Shown here one piece after another: positions 13,603-22,420 of a stretch of 64,000 nucleotides of DNA. A model generated the notes under the pieces. It searched no databases. It worked only from the letters and a program-made list of their open reading frames with translations, and had not been told where the DNA came from. The stretch comes from Streptomyces sp. ADI96-02 (GTDB lineage: Bacteria; Actinomycetota; Actinomycetes; Streptomycetales; Streptomycetaceae). The stretch's first letter is position 1; every line of letters starts with the position of its first letter. The stretch lies in assembly GCF_003846185.1 (NCBI RefSeq), contig NZ_ML123034.1:2764854-2828853 (forward strand). The letters run 5' to 3'. The position numbers were made by a program, and so were the translations under genes.

Positions 13603-15056
13603 AGTCCGTATTCCTTCCAGCGGCGGTCGACCTTCGCCGCCGTCTCCGGGTCGGATTCGACCATCTCCGGCCAGCCGCCGTCCCGGGTGTAGCCCTCCTC
13701 GGGCAGCTTCCTGGTGGCGTCGATGCCCGCCTTGCCGCCCCAGAACTGCTGGTACGAGGCGTGGTCGAGGTGGTCGACGGGGCCCTCGACGACGGTGAGG
13801 TCGCGGGAGTAGTCGGTGTTGCCGAGCGCCCGCCAGGCCACCTCGTGCAGGTCGTGGACGTCGCAGTCGGCGTCCACCACGACGATCAGCTTGGTCAGCG
13901 ACATCATGTGCGCGCCCCAGACCGCGCTCATGACCTTCTGCGCGTGCTTCGGGTACTTCTTGTCGATCGAGACGATCGCGCAGTTGTGGAAGCCGCCCGA
14001 CTCCGGCAGGTGGTAGTCCACGATGTCCGGCACGATGATCTTCAGCAGCGGCAGGAAGAACCGCTCCGTGGCCCGGCCCAGCGGCCCGTCCTCGGTCGGC
14101 GGCCGGCCCACCACGATCGACTGGAGCAGCGGGCGCTTGCGCATGGTGACGCAGTCGATGGTCAGTGCGGGGAACGGTTCCTGCGGCGTGTAGAAGCCGG
14201 TGTGGTCGCCGAACGGGCCCTCGGGGAGCATCTCGCCCGGCTCCAGCCAGCCCTCGATGACGACCTCCGCCTGCGCGGGCACCTGGAGCGGCACGGTCTT
14301 GCAGTCGACCATCTCGATCCGCTTGCCCTGGATGAACCCGGCGAAGAGGTACTCGTCGATGTCCCCGGGCAGCGGCGCGGTGGAGGCGTACGTCACGGCG
14401 GGCGGCGCGCCGAAGGCGATGGCGACGGGCAGCCGCTCGCCGCGCCGGGCGGCAACCTGATAGTGGTTGGCGCTGTCCTTGTGGATCTGCCAGTGCATCC
14501 CGATGGTGCGCTTGTCGTGGCGCTGGAGCCGGTACAGGCCCAGGTTCCGGACGCCGTTCTCGGGGTGCTTGGTGTGGGTGAGGCCCAGGTTGAAGAACGA
14601 TCCGCCGTCCTCGGGCCAGGTGAACAGCGCGGGCAGCTTCTCCAGGTCGACGTCGTCGCCGGTGAGCACCACCTCCTGGACGGGCGCGTCGGCGGACTTC
14701 ACCTTCTTCGGCGGCACGTGGACCATCGAGCCCAGCTTGCCGAACGCCTCCCGGACCCCGACGAAGCCCTGAGGCAGCTCCGGCTTGAGCAGTCCGCCGA
14801 TCTTGTCGCTGATGTCCGCGTAGGACTTCAGGCCGAGCGCCTTCAGCAGCCGCCGGTCGGTGCCGAAGACGTTCATGGCCAGGGGCATCGAGGACCCCTT
14901 GACGTTCTCGAAGAGCAGGGCCGGCCCGCCCGCCTTGTTCACCCGGTCGACGATCTCGCCGACCTCCAGGTGGGGATCGACCTCGGCCTTGACGCGCTTG
15001 AGATCACCATCGCGCTCAAGGGCCCGGAGCAGGGAGCGAAGATCGTCGTAAGCCAT
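13599..15056 (-). CDS. mqnL: UbiD-type decarboxylase, menaquinone pathway
   Basis: A 485-residue UbiD/MenA-type decarboxylase that uses prenylated FMN. Family features include GGPALLFENVKG near residue 43, the EDGGSFFNLGLTHTKHPENG region, GLYRLQRHDKRTIGMHWQIHK, and the FGDHTGFYTP segment with the catalytic Glu/Asp network. It probably removes the carboxyl group from the prenylated dihydroxynaphthoate. The ATG at 15056 gives the family N-terminus MAYDDLRSLL. It overlaps the downstream prenyltransferase gene by 4 bases, and the flavin prenyltransferase that makes its cofactor is nearby. Confidence 0.92.
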   Translation of the reverse strand: MAYDDLRSLLRALERDGDLKRVKAEVDPHLEVGEIVDRVNKAGGPALLFENVKGSSMPLAMNVFGTDRRLLKALGLKSYADISDKIGGLLKPELPQGFVGVREAFGKLGSMVHVPPKKVKSADAPVQEVVLTGDDVDLEKLPALFTWPEDGGSFFNLGLTHTKHPENGVRNLGLYRLQRHDKRTIGMHWQIHKDSANHYQVAARRGERLPVAIAFGAPPAVTYASTAPLPGDIDEYLFAGFIQGKRIEMVDCKTVPLQVPAQAEVVIEGWLEPGEMLPEGPFGDHTGFYTPQEPFPALTIDCVTMRKRPLLQSIVVGRPPTEDGPLGRATERFFLPLLKIIVPDIVDYHLPESGGFHNCAIVSIDKKYPKHAQKVMSAVWGAHMMSLTKLIVVVDADCDVHDLHEVAWRALGNTDYSRDLTVVEGPVDHLDHASYQQFWGGKAGIDATRKLPEEGYTRDGGWPEMVESDPETAAKVDRRWKEYGL

Positions 15057-15203
15057 GCGCTCCAGTTTGTCATCCCCCTCCCCGCCGCCCCTGCGGGGCT
15101 CCCCCGACGCGGTGCCCCGAAAGCGTCCCGGACGAGCCGGTACCCTGGCCGCGACACCGGGGACCACCGCGTGCCCCGCCGCCCGCTTCCTGGGGGACGT
15201 TCC

Positions 15204-15611
15204 ATGAGAGCCCTGCTCTACCTCGTACCGCTGGCTCTGACGATCTACGCGTTCATCGACTGCCTCAACACGCCGGAGAAGGAGGCCAAGCACCTGCCGA
15301 AGACGGCCTGGGTGATCATCATCCTGCTGTTCTGGGTCGTCGGTCCCGTCGTGTGGCTGGTCGCGGGGAAGCTGCGGCGCGGCGGTGCGACGCTCTCGGA
15401 GCGGGCCCGGGGCCGGCGTACGCAGTGGGTGGCGCCGGACGACAACCCCGACTTCCTGAAGTCGCTGCGCGACGAGAGCCGGGACGGGAGCGCCGGCGGG
15501 AAGACGGCGCGGAAGCCCGCAGAGGCGGACCCGGCCCGCGGCGAGGACGAGCCGAAGCACCGCGACGGCACGGTCGGCCCCGACGAGACGCAGCCGCCCG
15601 CCCCCTCCTGA
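15204..15611 (+). CDS. PLD-nuclease N-terminal-domain membrane protein
   Basis: A 135-residue protein with two transmembrane segments (ALLYLVPLALTIYAFIDCL, then TAWVIIILLFWVVGPVVWLV) forming the PLDc_N module, followed by an Arg-rich stretch and an acidic Pro/Lys-rich tail. This module occurs alone in many actinomycetes, without a phospholipase domain, and its function is unknown. ATG at 15204 follows a GGGGGA site. It is divergent from the UbiD-type gene (147-base gap) and convergent with ccsB, from which a strong terminator separates it. Confidence 0.85.
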   Translation: MRALLYLVPLALTIYAFIDCLNTPEKEAKHLPKTAWVIIILLFWVVGPVVWLVAGKLRRGGATLSERARGRRTQWVAPDDNPDFLKSLRDESRDGSAGGKTARKPAEADPARGEDEPKHRDGTVGPDETQPPAPS

Positions 15612-15647
15612 CCGGCCCGGCCGACCCTGCCCGGCCCGCGTACGACG

Positions 15648-15687
15648 ACGGCGGCCGTCCCCCGACTGCACGGGGGACGGCCGCCGT
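15648..15687. terminator. bidirectional terminator between convergent genes
   Basis: A perfect 16-base-pair stem (15648-15663 with 15672-15687) and 8-base loop, between the PLDc_N and ccsB stops. A CGGTCT tandem repeat lies next to it at about 15737-15758. Confidence 0.8.
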
Positions 15688-15765
15688 TCGCGTACCGGTC
15701 TCGATCGCGTCGCGGGACCGGTACGCGGTCGCGTGTCGGTCTCGGTCTCGGTCTCGGTCGCGGGA

Positions 15766-16848
15766 TCAGACGCCGGCGTACGAGTGCTTGCCGTTGACGA
15801 AGATGTTCACGCCGTAGTAGTTGAACAGCCAGCAGCCGAAGGCCAGCAGCGCCAGGTAGGCGGCCTTGCGGCCCTTCCATCCGGCGGTGGCGCGGGCGTG
15901 CAGGTAGGCGGCGTAGGCGACCCAGGTGATGAAGGACCAGACCTCCTTGGGGTCCCAGCCCCAGTACCGGCCCCAGGCGTCGCCCGCCCAGATCGCGCCC
16001 GCGATGATCGTGAACGTCCACAGCGGGAAGACGGCCGCGTTGACCCGGTACGCGAACTTGTCCAGCGACGAGGCCGAGGGCAGGCGCTCCATGACGGAGG
16101 CGGCGAACGCGCCGGGCTTCCCGCCGGAGGCGACCTTGCTCTCGTAGCTGTCGCGGAACAGGTAGAGCACCGTGCCGACCGCGCCGAGGTAGAAGACGGC
16201 CCCGCAGATGATCGCGGTCGAGACGTGGATCCACAGCCAGTACGAGTGCAGCGCGGGCACCAGCTGGTCGCTGTCGGTGTAGAGCGTGGTCGTCGCGATG
16301 CCGAGGTCCAGCAGGACGGTGGCCACCAGCGGGAGGCCGATCCAGCGGACGTTCTTCTTCAGCAGGAGCAGCAGGAGGTACGAGCCGACGGCCACCGTGG
16401 AGAAGGTGATCGAGAACTCGTACATGTTGGCCCACGGGGCCCGCTGCACCGACAGGGCGCGGGTCGCGACGCCGCTCGCCTGGACCAGGAAGGCCACGAC
16501 CGTCAGCGCGATCGCGATCCGGCCCCACAGGTCGCCCTTGAACGTACCGCCGGCCGCGCCCGGACCGTCGGGCACGTCGCGCGTCCCGGCGGCGGCGCGG
16601 GTGACGATCTCGGGGCGTTCCAGCACGGCGGTGCCGCCGGCCGCGGCGGAGCGCACCGTCACGGCGGGCGCGGTCGCGCCCTTCTTCCCGGGCAGCGCGG
16701 CGGCGGTGCGGCCGACCTTGCTGCGGCTGCCGAGGACCCACTCCGCGATGTGCGCGAAGAACGCCAGGGTGTAGACGGCCATCGACGAATAGATCAGAAC
16801 GTTGCTGATCTCCGCCAGGTTCTCGTTGGTAGCGGCGGCGAGATTCAC
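15766..16848 (-). CDS. ccsB: cytochrome c biogenesis protein CcsB/ResC
   Basis: A 360-residue integral membrane protein with the tryptophan-rich haem-handling segment WGRYWGWDPKEVWSFITW near residue 290 and conserved His residues flanking it (HIAEW near the N-terminus, HVSTAIICG in the middle, HARATAGW late). Together with ResB it forms the system II haem export and cytochrome c synthase complex in the cytoplasmic membrane. GTG at 16848 overlaps the resB TGA by 4 bases (GTGA). It is last in the operon tlpA-ccdA-resB-ccsB. Residues ~85-130 form a hydrophilic insertion specific to actinomycetes. Confidence 0.94.
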   Translation of the reverse strand: MNLAAATNENLAEISNVLIYSSMAVYTLAFFAHIAEWVLGSRSKVGRTAAALPGKKGATAPAVTVRSAAAGGTAVLERPEIVTRAAAGTRDVPDGPGAAGGTFKGDLWGRIAIALTVVAFLVQASGVATRALSVQRAPWANMYEFSITFSTVAVGSYLLLLLLKKNVRWIGLPLVATVLLDLGIATTTLYTDSDQLVPALHSYWLWIHVSTAIICGAVFYLGAVGTVLYLFRDSYESKVASGGKPGAFAASVMERLPSASSLDKFAYRVNAAVFPLWTFTIIAGAIWAGDAWGRYWGWDPKEVWSFITWVAYAAYLHARATAGWKGRKAAYLALLAFGCWLFNYYGVNIFVNGKHSYAGV

Positions 16849-18701
16849 TTCTCAGCCCCTTCGGCAGGTGCTTCGTGAGGGTGTACGGGCCGGCTCCCGG
16901 CCTCGTTCGTGGCATCGGGTGCGTCGGATGCGTCGGGTGCGTCGGGTGCGTCCGGGGCATGCGCGGCGGGCGCGACGGGCGCGGTGGTGACGAGGGCGCT
17001 CGCGAGGTCGCCCAGTTCTTCGGGGAGCCTCGCCGACTCGCTGCGGCCCAGACCGGCCAGCTCGACGACGGTCACCCCGTCCGGGCCGCGCACCGCCCGC
17101 ACCCAGACGCGGCGGCGCTGGATGAACAGCGACGCGGCGAGGCCGCCGATGGCGGCGACGCCTCCGGTGAGCGCCCAGCCGGAGCCCGGCTGCTGCGAGA
17201 TCTGGAAGCTGGCCCATTCCTCGACGCCCTCGAAGGTGATCGAGCCGCCGCCGTCGGGCAGCACCATCTTCTCGCCGGGGCGCATCCGCTGCTTGAGCTT
17301 CCCGCCCTTCGCGTCCTTGAACGCCGTCATCTTGGACGTGTTCAGCTGGTACACGTTCTGCGGGAGGCCGGAGTCGACGCCGAGCGACCCGTAGTAGCCG
17401 TTGAGGGCGAGCACCGGGTAGTCGGCGGCGGGGAACTGGGAGAACATCGTGCCCTGGCCGGCTCCGGCGAAGGTCGGTACGAAGAACGCCTGGAAACCGA
17501 GCTGGGTCTTCTTGCCGTTCTTGTCGCGGTAGCCGTCCATCACCTTGACCGCGCCGGTGGAGGTGATGTTGTTGTCGATGGGCAGCAGGGGCACCGCGCT
17601 GCGCGAGACGACCTTGCCGCGACCGTCGCGGACCGTGAGGACCGGGGCGTAGCCGTGGGCGATGAGGTAGACCTTGGTGCCGTCCACCACGAGCGGTTCG
17701 TTGACCTTGATGACGCCCTTGCGCATCGCGCCGTCGGCGCCCTCGGAGTACTGCACGCGGGCCTCGAAAGTCCGCGGGGTGCCGCGCTGCGGGCCGCTCT
17801 TCGCGTACGTGCCGACGAAGTCGTCCAGCACGAAGCTGAAGGGCGCCAGCGATTCCGTGTCGTACAGCGAACCGGACTTGAAGTCGTCGTACTGGGTGAG
17901 GGTGTTGGAGAAGCCGTCGCCCTCGACGACGAGCTTGCCGCCCTCGGACTTGAAGAGCTGCCCGGCGGCGAAGGCGACGAGCATCACGATGAGCGCGATG
18001 TGGAAGACCAGGTTCCCGGCCTCGCGGAGGTAGCCCTTCTCGGCCGCGACGGCGTCGCCCACGACGTGCCCGCGGAAGCGCCGCTTGCGCAGCGCGGCGA
18101 GCGCCGCCTCGCGGACCTGCTCGGGCTGCGCCTCGGTGCGCCAGGTGCTGTACGCGGGCAGCCGGGTCAGCCGCTTGGGCGCGCCCGGCGGGCGGCTGCG
18201 CAGCTGGCCGACGAACTGGCCGGTGCGCGGCACGATGCAGCCGATGAGCGAGACGAACAGCAGGATGTAGATCGCGGAGAACCACACCGAGCTGTAGACG
18301 TCGAAGAGCTGGAGCTTCTCGTAGATCGGCGTGACGGTGGGGTTGGCCTCCTTGAAGGTCTGCACCTTCAGGTCGTCCACGCTGGTCTGCGGGATCAGCG
18401 ATCCCGGGATGGCCCCCAGCGAGAGCAGGAAGAGGAGGATGAGCGCGACCCGCATCGAGGTGAGCTGGCGCCAGAACCAGCGCACCCAGCCGACCACGCC
18501 CATGGACGGCACGCCCGGTCCGGCCTCGGGCCGTTCCTCGCGCGGGGCGGTGGAAAGCCGCTCGCCGGCGGCGCCGAGGGCGCGCGCCTGCTGCTCGCGC
18601 TCGTCCGTGCGCCTCTGGTCCTCCGTGCGCCTCTGCTCGTCCGCGCGTTTCCGCTCGTCCGCGCGCTTCTGCTCGTCCGTGCTGCCGTTCAGCTTGCTCA
18701 T
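16845..18701 (-). CDS. resB: cytochrome c biogenesis protein ResB
   Basis: A 618-residue protein. A charged N-terminal region of about 60 residues contains short EQKRADER-like repeats. A membrane segment (MRVALILLFLLSLGAIPGSLIPQ) and further helices, a large extracytoplasmic domain, and a last helix before the C-terminal tail follow. This is the ResB/Ccs1 family, which with CcsB carries haem across the membrane and attaches it to apocytochrome c. The tail has an APDAPDAPDASDAP repeat. ATG at 18701 begins 4 bases after the ccdA stop, with GGGGATC as binding site. It overlaps ccsB by 4 bases. Confidence 0.93.
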   Translation of the reverse strand: MSKLNGSTDEQKRADERKRADEQRRTEDQRRTDEREQQARALGAAGERLSTAPREERPEAGPGVPSMGVVGWVRWFWRQLTSMRVALILLFLLSLGAIPGSLIPQTSVDDLKVQTFKEANPTVTPIYEKLQLFDVYSSVWFSAIYILLFVSLIGCIVPRTGQFVGQLRSRPPGAPKRLTRLPAYSTWRTEAQPEQVREAALAALRKRRFRGHVVGDAVAAEKGYLREAGNLVFHIALIVMLVAFAAGQLFKSEGGKLVVEGDGFSNTLTQYDDFKSGSLYDTESLAPFSFVLDDFVGTYAKSGPQRGTPRTFEARVQYSEGADGAMRKGVIKVNEPLVVDGTKVYLIAHGYAPVLTVRDGRGKVVSRSAVPLLPIDNNITSTGAVKVMDGYRDKNGKKTQLGFQAFFVPTFAGAGQGTMFSQFPAADYPVLALNGYYGSLGVDSGLPQNVYQLNTSKMTAFKDAKGGKLKQRMRPGEKMVLPDGGGSITFEGVEEWASFQISQQPGSGWALTGGVAAIGGLAASLFIQRRRVWVRAVRGPDGVTVVELAGLGRSESARLPEELGDLASALVTTAPVAPAAHAPDAPDAPDASDAPDATNEAGSRPVHPHEAPAEGAEK

Positions 18702-18705
18702 GAAC

Positions 18706-19461
18706 TCAGATCCCCACAACGAAACCGCTGGACCAGCTCTGCATCTGCTGCATCAGCGTGGCCCACACACCGGTCAGCAGCAGGATTCCGGTCACGATCA
18801 TCATGCCGCCGCCGATCCGCATGACCCATGCGTAGTGGCGCTTGACCCAGCCGAACGCGCCGAGTGCCCTGCGGAAGGCGACCGCGGCCAGGACGAACGG
18901 GACACCGAGTCCGAGACAGTACGCGACGGTCAGTATCGCGCCGCGTCCGGCGGTGCCCTCGTTGAACGCGAGCGTGCTCACGGCGGCGAACGTCGGACCG
19001 ATGCAGGGCGTCCAGCCGATGCCGAAGAGAGCGCCGAGCAGCGGCGCGCCGGCCAGGCCGCTCACCGGCCGCTTGTGGAAGCGGAACTCGCGCTGCGTCA
19101 CGCCCGGCAGGAGCCCCATGAAGAAGATCCCCAGCAGGATCATCAGGACGCCGAGCACCTTGTTCAGCACCTCGGAGTACGTCTGGAGCTCGCGGCCGAA
19201 GTAGCCGAAGAGCGCTCCGCCGGAGACGAAGACGACGGTGAAGCCGAGGACGAAGAGGGTGGCGCCCGCGACCACCCGGCCGCGCCGGGCCTCGGCCAGG
19301 TCGGTGCCGGTGACCCCGGTGACGTAGCTCAGATAGCCGGGGACCAGGGGCAGCACGCACGGGGAGAAGAACGAGATGAGGCCGGCCAGCAGCGCGATGG
19401 GCAGGGACACCAGCAGGGTCCCGCTCATGACGGTTCCGTCCAGGGCGGCGAGCGTGGTCAC
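18706..19461 (-). CDS. ccdA: cytochrome c biogenesis protein CcdA
   Basis: A 251-residue membrane protein with six hydrophobic helices. The two redox Cys are in FSPCVLPLVPGYLSYVTG and GWTPCIGPTFAAV. CcdA passes electrons from cytoplasmic thioredoxin to extracytoplasmic thiol carriers such as the TlpA/ResA-like lipoprotein encoded just upstream, keeping the apocytochrome haem-binding Cys reduced. GTG at 19461 follows a GGAG site and lies 4 bases after the tlpA stop. It is the second gene of the four-gene operon. Confidence 0.94.
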   Translation of the reverse strand: MTTLAALDGTVMSGTLLVSLPIALLAGLISFFSPCVLPLVPGYLSYVTGVTGTDLAEARRGRVVAGATLFVLGFTVVFVSGGALFGYFGRELQTYSEVLNKVLGVLMILLGIFFMGLLPGVTQREFRFHKRPVSGLAGAPLLGALFGIGWTPCIGPTFAAVSTLAFNEGTAGRGAILTVAYCLGLGVPFVLAAVAFRRALGAFGWVKRHYAWVMRIGGGMMIVTGILLLTGVWATLMQQMQSWSSGFVVGI

Positions 19462-19465
19462 CGGA

Positions 19466-20068
19466 TCACTTCTCCGCGATGATCGGGTCGATCATCTCGC
19501 GCAACTGGTCGGCGTCGAGCGCCTGGAGCGTGCGGGCCGCGATCTTCCCGTCCCGGTCGATGATCACCGTGGACGGGATGGCCTGCGGGTTGAGCGTGCC
19601 CTTGGGGAAGCGGAGGATGAGCTTGCCGATCGGGTCGAAGAAGCTCGGGTAGGTGATTCCGTAGTCCTTCTCGAAGTTCACCGCGGCGTCCCGCTGGGCG
19701 TCCCGGGTGTTGATCCCGAGGAACTGCACGCCCTGGTCCGCGGTCTCCTTCGAGACCTTCGCGAAGTACTTCGCCTCCAGCCGGCAGGGGCCGCACCAGG
19801 AGCCCCAGACGTTGAGGACGACGACCTTGCCCTTGTAGTCGGCGAGGGCGAGCGGCTTGCCGTCGAGGCCGGTGCCCTCCAGCTCCGGGGCCGCCGCCCG
19901 TTCGCCCTTGGCGGCGGTGGAGATGCCTCCGCTGCCGGTGACGAAGTTGGTGTTGCCGCCGCCCCCGGCCTTGTTGCCGTCTCCGCACGCGGTCAGTGTG
20001 AGGGCGCCGGCCACGGCCGTGGCGGCGAGCAGGGTGAAGCGGCGTCGGTACAGGCGGCCAAGGCTCAT
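19466..20068 (-). CDS. resA: TlpA/ResA-like thioredoxin lipoprotein
   Basis: A 200-residue secreted lipoprotein. A signal peptide with a lipobox ends at LTLTAC (Cys28), followed by a Gly-rich linker and a thioredoxin fold with the active site WCGPC (Cys92, Cys95). The conserved cis-Pro region IPSTVIIDRDG is present. It probably keeps apocytochrome c thiols reduced on the outer face of the membrane, taking electrons from CcdA. ATG at 20068 gives the basic MSLGRLYRRR signal start. It is first in the operon with ccdA, resB and ccsB. Confidence 0.92.
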   Translation of the reverse strand: MSLGRLYRRRFTLLAATAVAGALTLTACGDGNKAGGGGNTNFVTGSGGISTAAKGERAAAPELEGTGLDGKPLALADYKGKVVVLNVWGSWCGPCRLEAKYFAKVSKETADQGVQFLGINTRDAQRDAAVNFEKDYGITYPSFFDPIGKLILRFPKGTLNPQAIPSTVIIDRDGKIAARTLQALDADQLREMIDPIIAEK

Positions 20069-20135
20069 GTGAAAAGTTTCGCATGGCAGTTCCGGGCTCT
20101 TCCCGCACCCCCCTCGGTGCCCGTAAAGCCCCTTG

Positions 20136-21398
20136 TCAAGCCTGTTTAAGGAACGCGTTCCAGCCGCCTGCGGGCGACTGCCCCACCTCCAGGGTGCGGA
20201 GCTTGGCGAGCACGGCGGGATCCTGTGCGTCGAGCCAGTCGACGAACTGGCGGAACGAGACGAGGCGCACATCCGGCTTGCCCGCCACCTGCTTGATCAC
20301 TTCCTCCACGGCGTCCATGTAGATCCCGCCGTTCCACTCCTCGAAGTGGTTGCCGATGTAGAACGGCGCGCGATTCGACTCGTACGCGCGCCGGAAACCG
20401 GCGAGATAGGCGCCGGTCGCCTGCGTGCGCCAGCCCGGATAGCGCGACGGCATGCCCTTGGTGGAATTCCGGGACTGGTTGGCGAGGATGTTGTAGTCCA
20501 TCGACAGGACCTCGAAGGAGTGGCCCGGGAACGGCATCCCCTGGAGCGGGAGGTCCCAGACGCCGCCGCGCTTGACGGGCCACATCTGCCGTCCGCCGGG
20601 GGAACTGGCGTCGTAGCGCCAGCCCAGTCTGCTCGCGGTCGGCAGCAGATCGTCCTGTCCGAGCAGACACGGGGTACGGCCGCCGACCAGTTCCTTGCGA
20701 TAGTCGAACGGCAGCGGGTCCAGGTCTTTCCAGCCGGTATTGGTCCGCCATTCCGTGACGAAGGACATGGCCTGGTCGATCTCGCTCCGCCATTGCGCGG
20801 GCGTCCAGCGCTCCACGGTTCCGGAACCGCCGCAGAAATGGCCGTTGAAGTGGGTGCCGATCTCATGGCCCTCCAGCCAGGCCCGGCGCACGTACCGCAA
20901 CGTCTCCTTGATATGACCGTCGGTGAGATAACCGATGTCCGACGCGCCCCGGGGGTTGTTCGGCGGGCGGTAGAGGGATTTCTTCGACTCGGGCAGCAGA
21001 TACAGCCCGGAGAGGAAGAAGGTCATCGCCGCGTCGTGTTCCCGGGCCAGGTCGAGAAAGCGGGGGAAGAGCCCGTTGCCGACCTCTCCGGCCCCGTCCC
21101 AGGAAAAGATCACGAACTGCGGTGGGGTCTGGCCGGGTTCGAGCCGGACGGGGGCGGCCGGCTGGCGGGGCTGCTTTCCGGTGTCGGCGGTCGAACCGTC
21201 TCCGATCAGCCGGATCTCCTTCTTCGGCGTACCGTCGGCGCCGCCCTTGCCGCCGGTTCCGCCCTTGCCGCCGGTTCCGCCGTCGCCCTCGGGCCGGCCG
21301 CCGTCCGAGGAGCCGAGGGCCCCGCAGCCGGCCAGGCCGATCGCCGCTGCCGCGCCGAGTCCCGCTCCGAGCAGTCCCCTTCGTTCGATGTCGCGCAT
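20136..21398 (-). CDS. secreted polysaccharide deacetylase-like lipoprotein
   Basis: A 420-residue protein with a signal peptide RRGLLGAGLGAAAAIGLAGC (lipobox at LAGC), a low-complexity GGTGGKGGTGGKGG linker, and a catalytic domain of the NodB/CE4 type. FVIFSWDGAGE, the HEIGTHFNGHF metal motif and the late GNHFEEWNGG are visible. It probably acts on an extracellular or wall polysaccharide, though the second Asp of the usual motif is in a shifted context. ATG at 21398 has GGGGACGG upstream. A hairpin upstream separates it from the hemL-phosphatase operon. Confidence 0.85.
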   Translation of the reverse strand: MRDIERRGLLGAGLGAAAAIGLAGCGALGSSDGGRPEGDGGTGGKGGTGGKGGADGTPKKEIRLIGDGSTADTGKQPRQPAAPVRLEPGQTPPQFVIFSWDGAGEVGNGLFPRFLDLAREHDAAMTFFLSGLYLLPESKKSLYRPPNNPRGASDIGYLTDGHIKETLRYVRRAWLEGHEIGTHFNGHFCGGSGTVERWTPAQWRSEIDQAMSFVTEWRTNTGWKDLDPLPFDYRKELVGGRTPCLLGQDDLLPTASRLGWRYDASSPGGRQMWPVKRGGVWDLPLQGMPFPGHSFEVLSMDYNILANQSRNSTKGMPSRYPGWRTQATGAYLAGFRRAYESNRAPFYIGNHFEEWNGGIYMDAVEEVIKQVAGKPDVRLVSFRQFVDWLDAQDPAVLAKLRTLEVGQSPAGGWNAFLKQA

Positions 21399-21637
21399 TC
21401 CGTCCCCATCCACCGGTCGTTCTATCTCAATGTCATACAAACTGCTGGGGTGTGAGAGGGGGCAGGCAACACGACGGTTCCCCACATTTGGGGAATTTCA
21501 TTACGCTTTACCTTCCGACCCGCGACCTGAGCGGGCGGCGGCACGGAGAGACGGCCGGGCCGGGGAGCGCCCACCCACCCTCCGACCTTGCCGCGTCCAC
21601 GTCAAGGAGCCCATCCGGCGGGGCGCCGGAAACGCCG

Positions 21638-21669
21638 GACGGGCCGCCGGTGGATCTCGGCGGCCCGTC
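21638..21669 (-). terminator. terminator of the hemL-histidine phosphatase operon
   Basis: An exact 11-base-pair stem (21638-21648 with 21659-21669) and 10-base loop, 50 bases past the phosphatase stop. Confidence 0.7.
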
Positions 21670-21718
21670 GGACACGGCGTACGCGAAGCGGCGGAACGTC
21701 CCCGCGCGGGGAAGGATC

Positions 21719-22420
21719 TCAGGCGCCGAACGCCTTCGACTGCCCGGCCGCGCCCTTCACCGGCTTCGCGCCGGCCAGCAGGTGCGGGGGCACCAGGTCC
21801 CGGGCCGGTTCGGTGTAGCCGACCGAGACGATCTTGTCGCCGCGGTAGGTGAAGCTGGTCAGCGAGGCCAGCGTGCACTGGCGCTTGCGCGGGTCGTGCC
21901 ACAGGCGCCGGCGCTCCACGAAGGAGCGGAGGATCCAGATCGGCAGCTGGTGGCTGACGCAGACCGCCTCATGCCCGCGCGCCGCGTCCCGGGCGGAATC
22001 GATCGCGCCCATCATCCGGACGACCTGCTCGATGTACGGCTCGCCCCACGACGGCCGGAACGGGTTGGTGAGGTGCTTCCAGTTGTCGGGCTTGCGCAGC
22101 GCGCCGTCGCCGACGCCGAACGTCTTGCCCTCGAAGACGTTGGCGGCCTCGATCAGGCGCTCGTCGGTGGCCAGGGCCAGGCCGTGCCCCTCGGCGACCG
22201 GGGCCGCCGTCTCCTGGGCCCGCTCCAGCGGGGAGGCGACGACATGGGTGACGTCGCGCTCGGCCAGGTGCCCGGCGACCCGGTCGGCCATCTGCCGGCC
22301 CAGCTCCGAGAGGTGGTAGCCGGGTCGCCGGCCGTAGAGGACGCCGTCCGGGTTGTCCACCTCGCCGTGGCGCACCACGTGGACCACGGTCAGCTCGTCG
22401 CGGCTCGCGTTCCCGCTCAT
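21719..22420 (-). CDS. histidine phosphatase (phosphoglycerate mutase-like)
   Basis: A 233-residue protein of the histidine phosphatase superfamily. The phosphohistidine motif [16 protein letters not shown] is near the N-terminus. [11 protein letters not shown] supplies the second Arg, and the late His is in [11 protein letters not shown]. The substrate is unknown; such proteins range from cofactor-independent mutases to nucleotide phosphatases. ATG at 22420 overlaps the hemL stop by 4 bases (ATGA), so it is coupled to haem precursor synthesis genetically. This hemL-phosphatase-resA-ccdA-resB-ccsB order is common in Streptomyces, here interrupted by the deacetylase gene. Confidence 0.9.
   Translation of the reverse strand: MSGNASRDELTVVHVVRHGEVDNPDGVLYGRRPGYHLSELGRQMADRVAGHLAERDVTHVVASPLERAQETAAPVAEGHGLALATDERLIEAANVFEGKTFGVGDGALRKPDNWKHLTNPFRPSWGEPYIEQVVRMMGAIDSARDAARGHEAVCVSHQLPIWILRSFVERRRLWHDPRKRQCTLASLTSFTYRGDKIVSVGYTEPARDLVPPHLLAGAKPVKGAAGQSKAFGA

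Noticed and set aside
15733..18824. Long plus-strand open frames antisense to ccsB and resB
   Set aside because: They mirror strongly biased genes and give Arg/Gly/Glu-rich nonsense without homology that I recognise.
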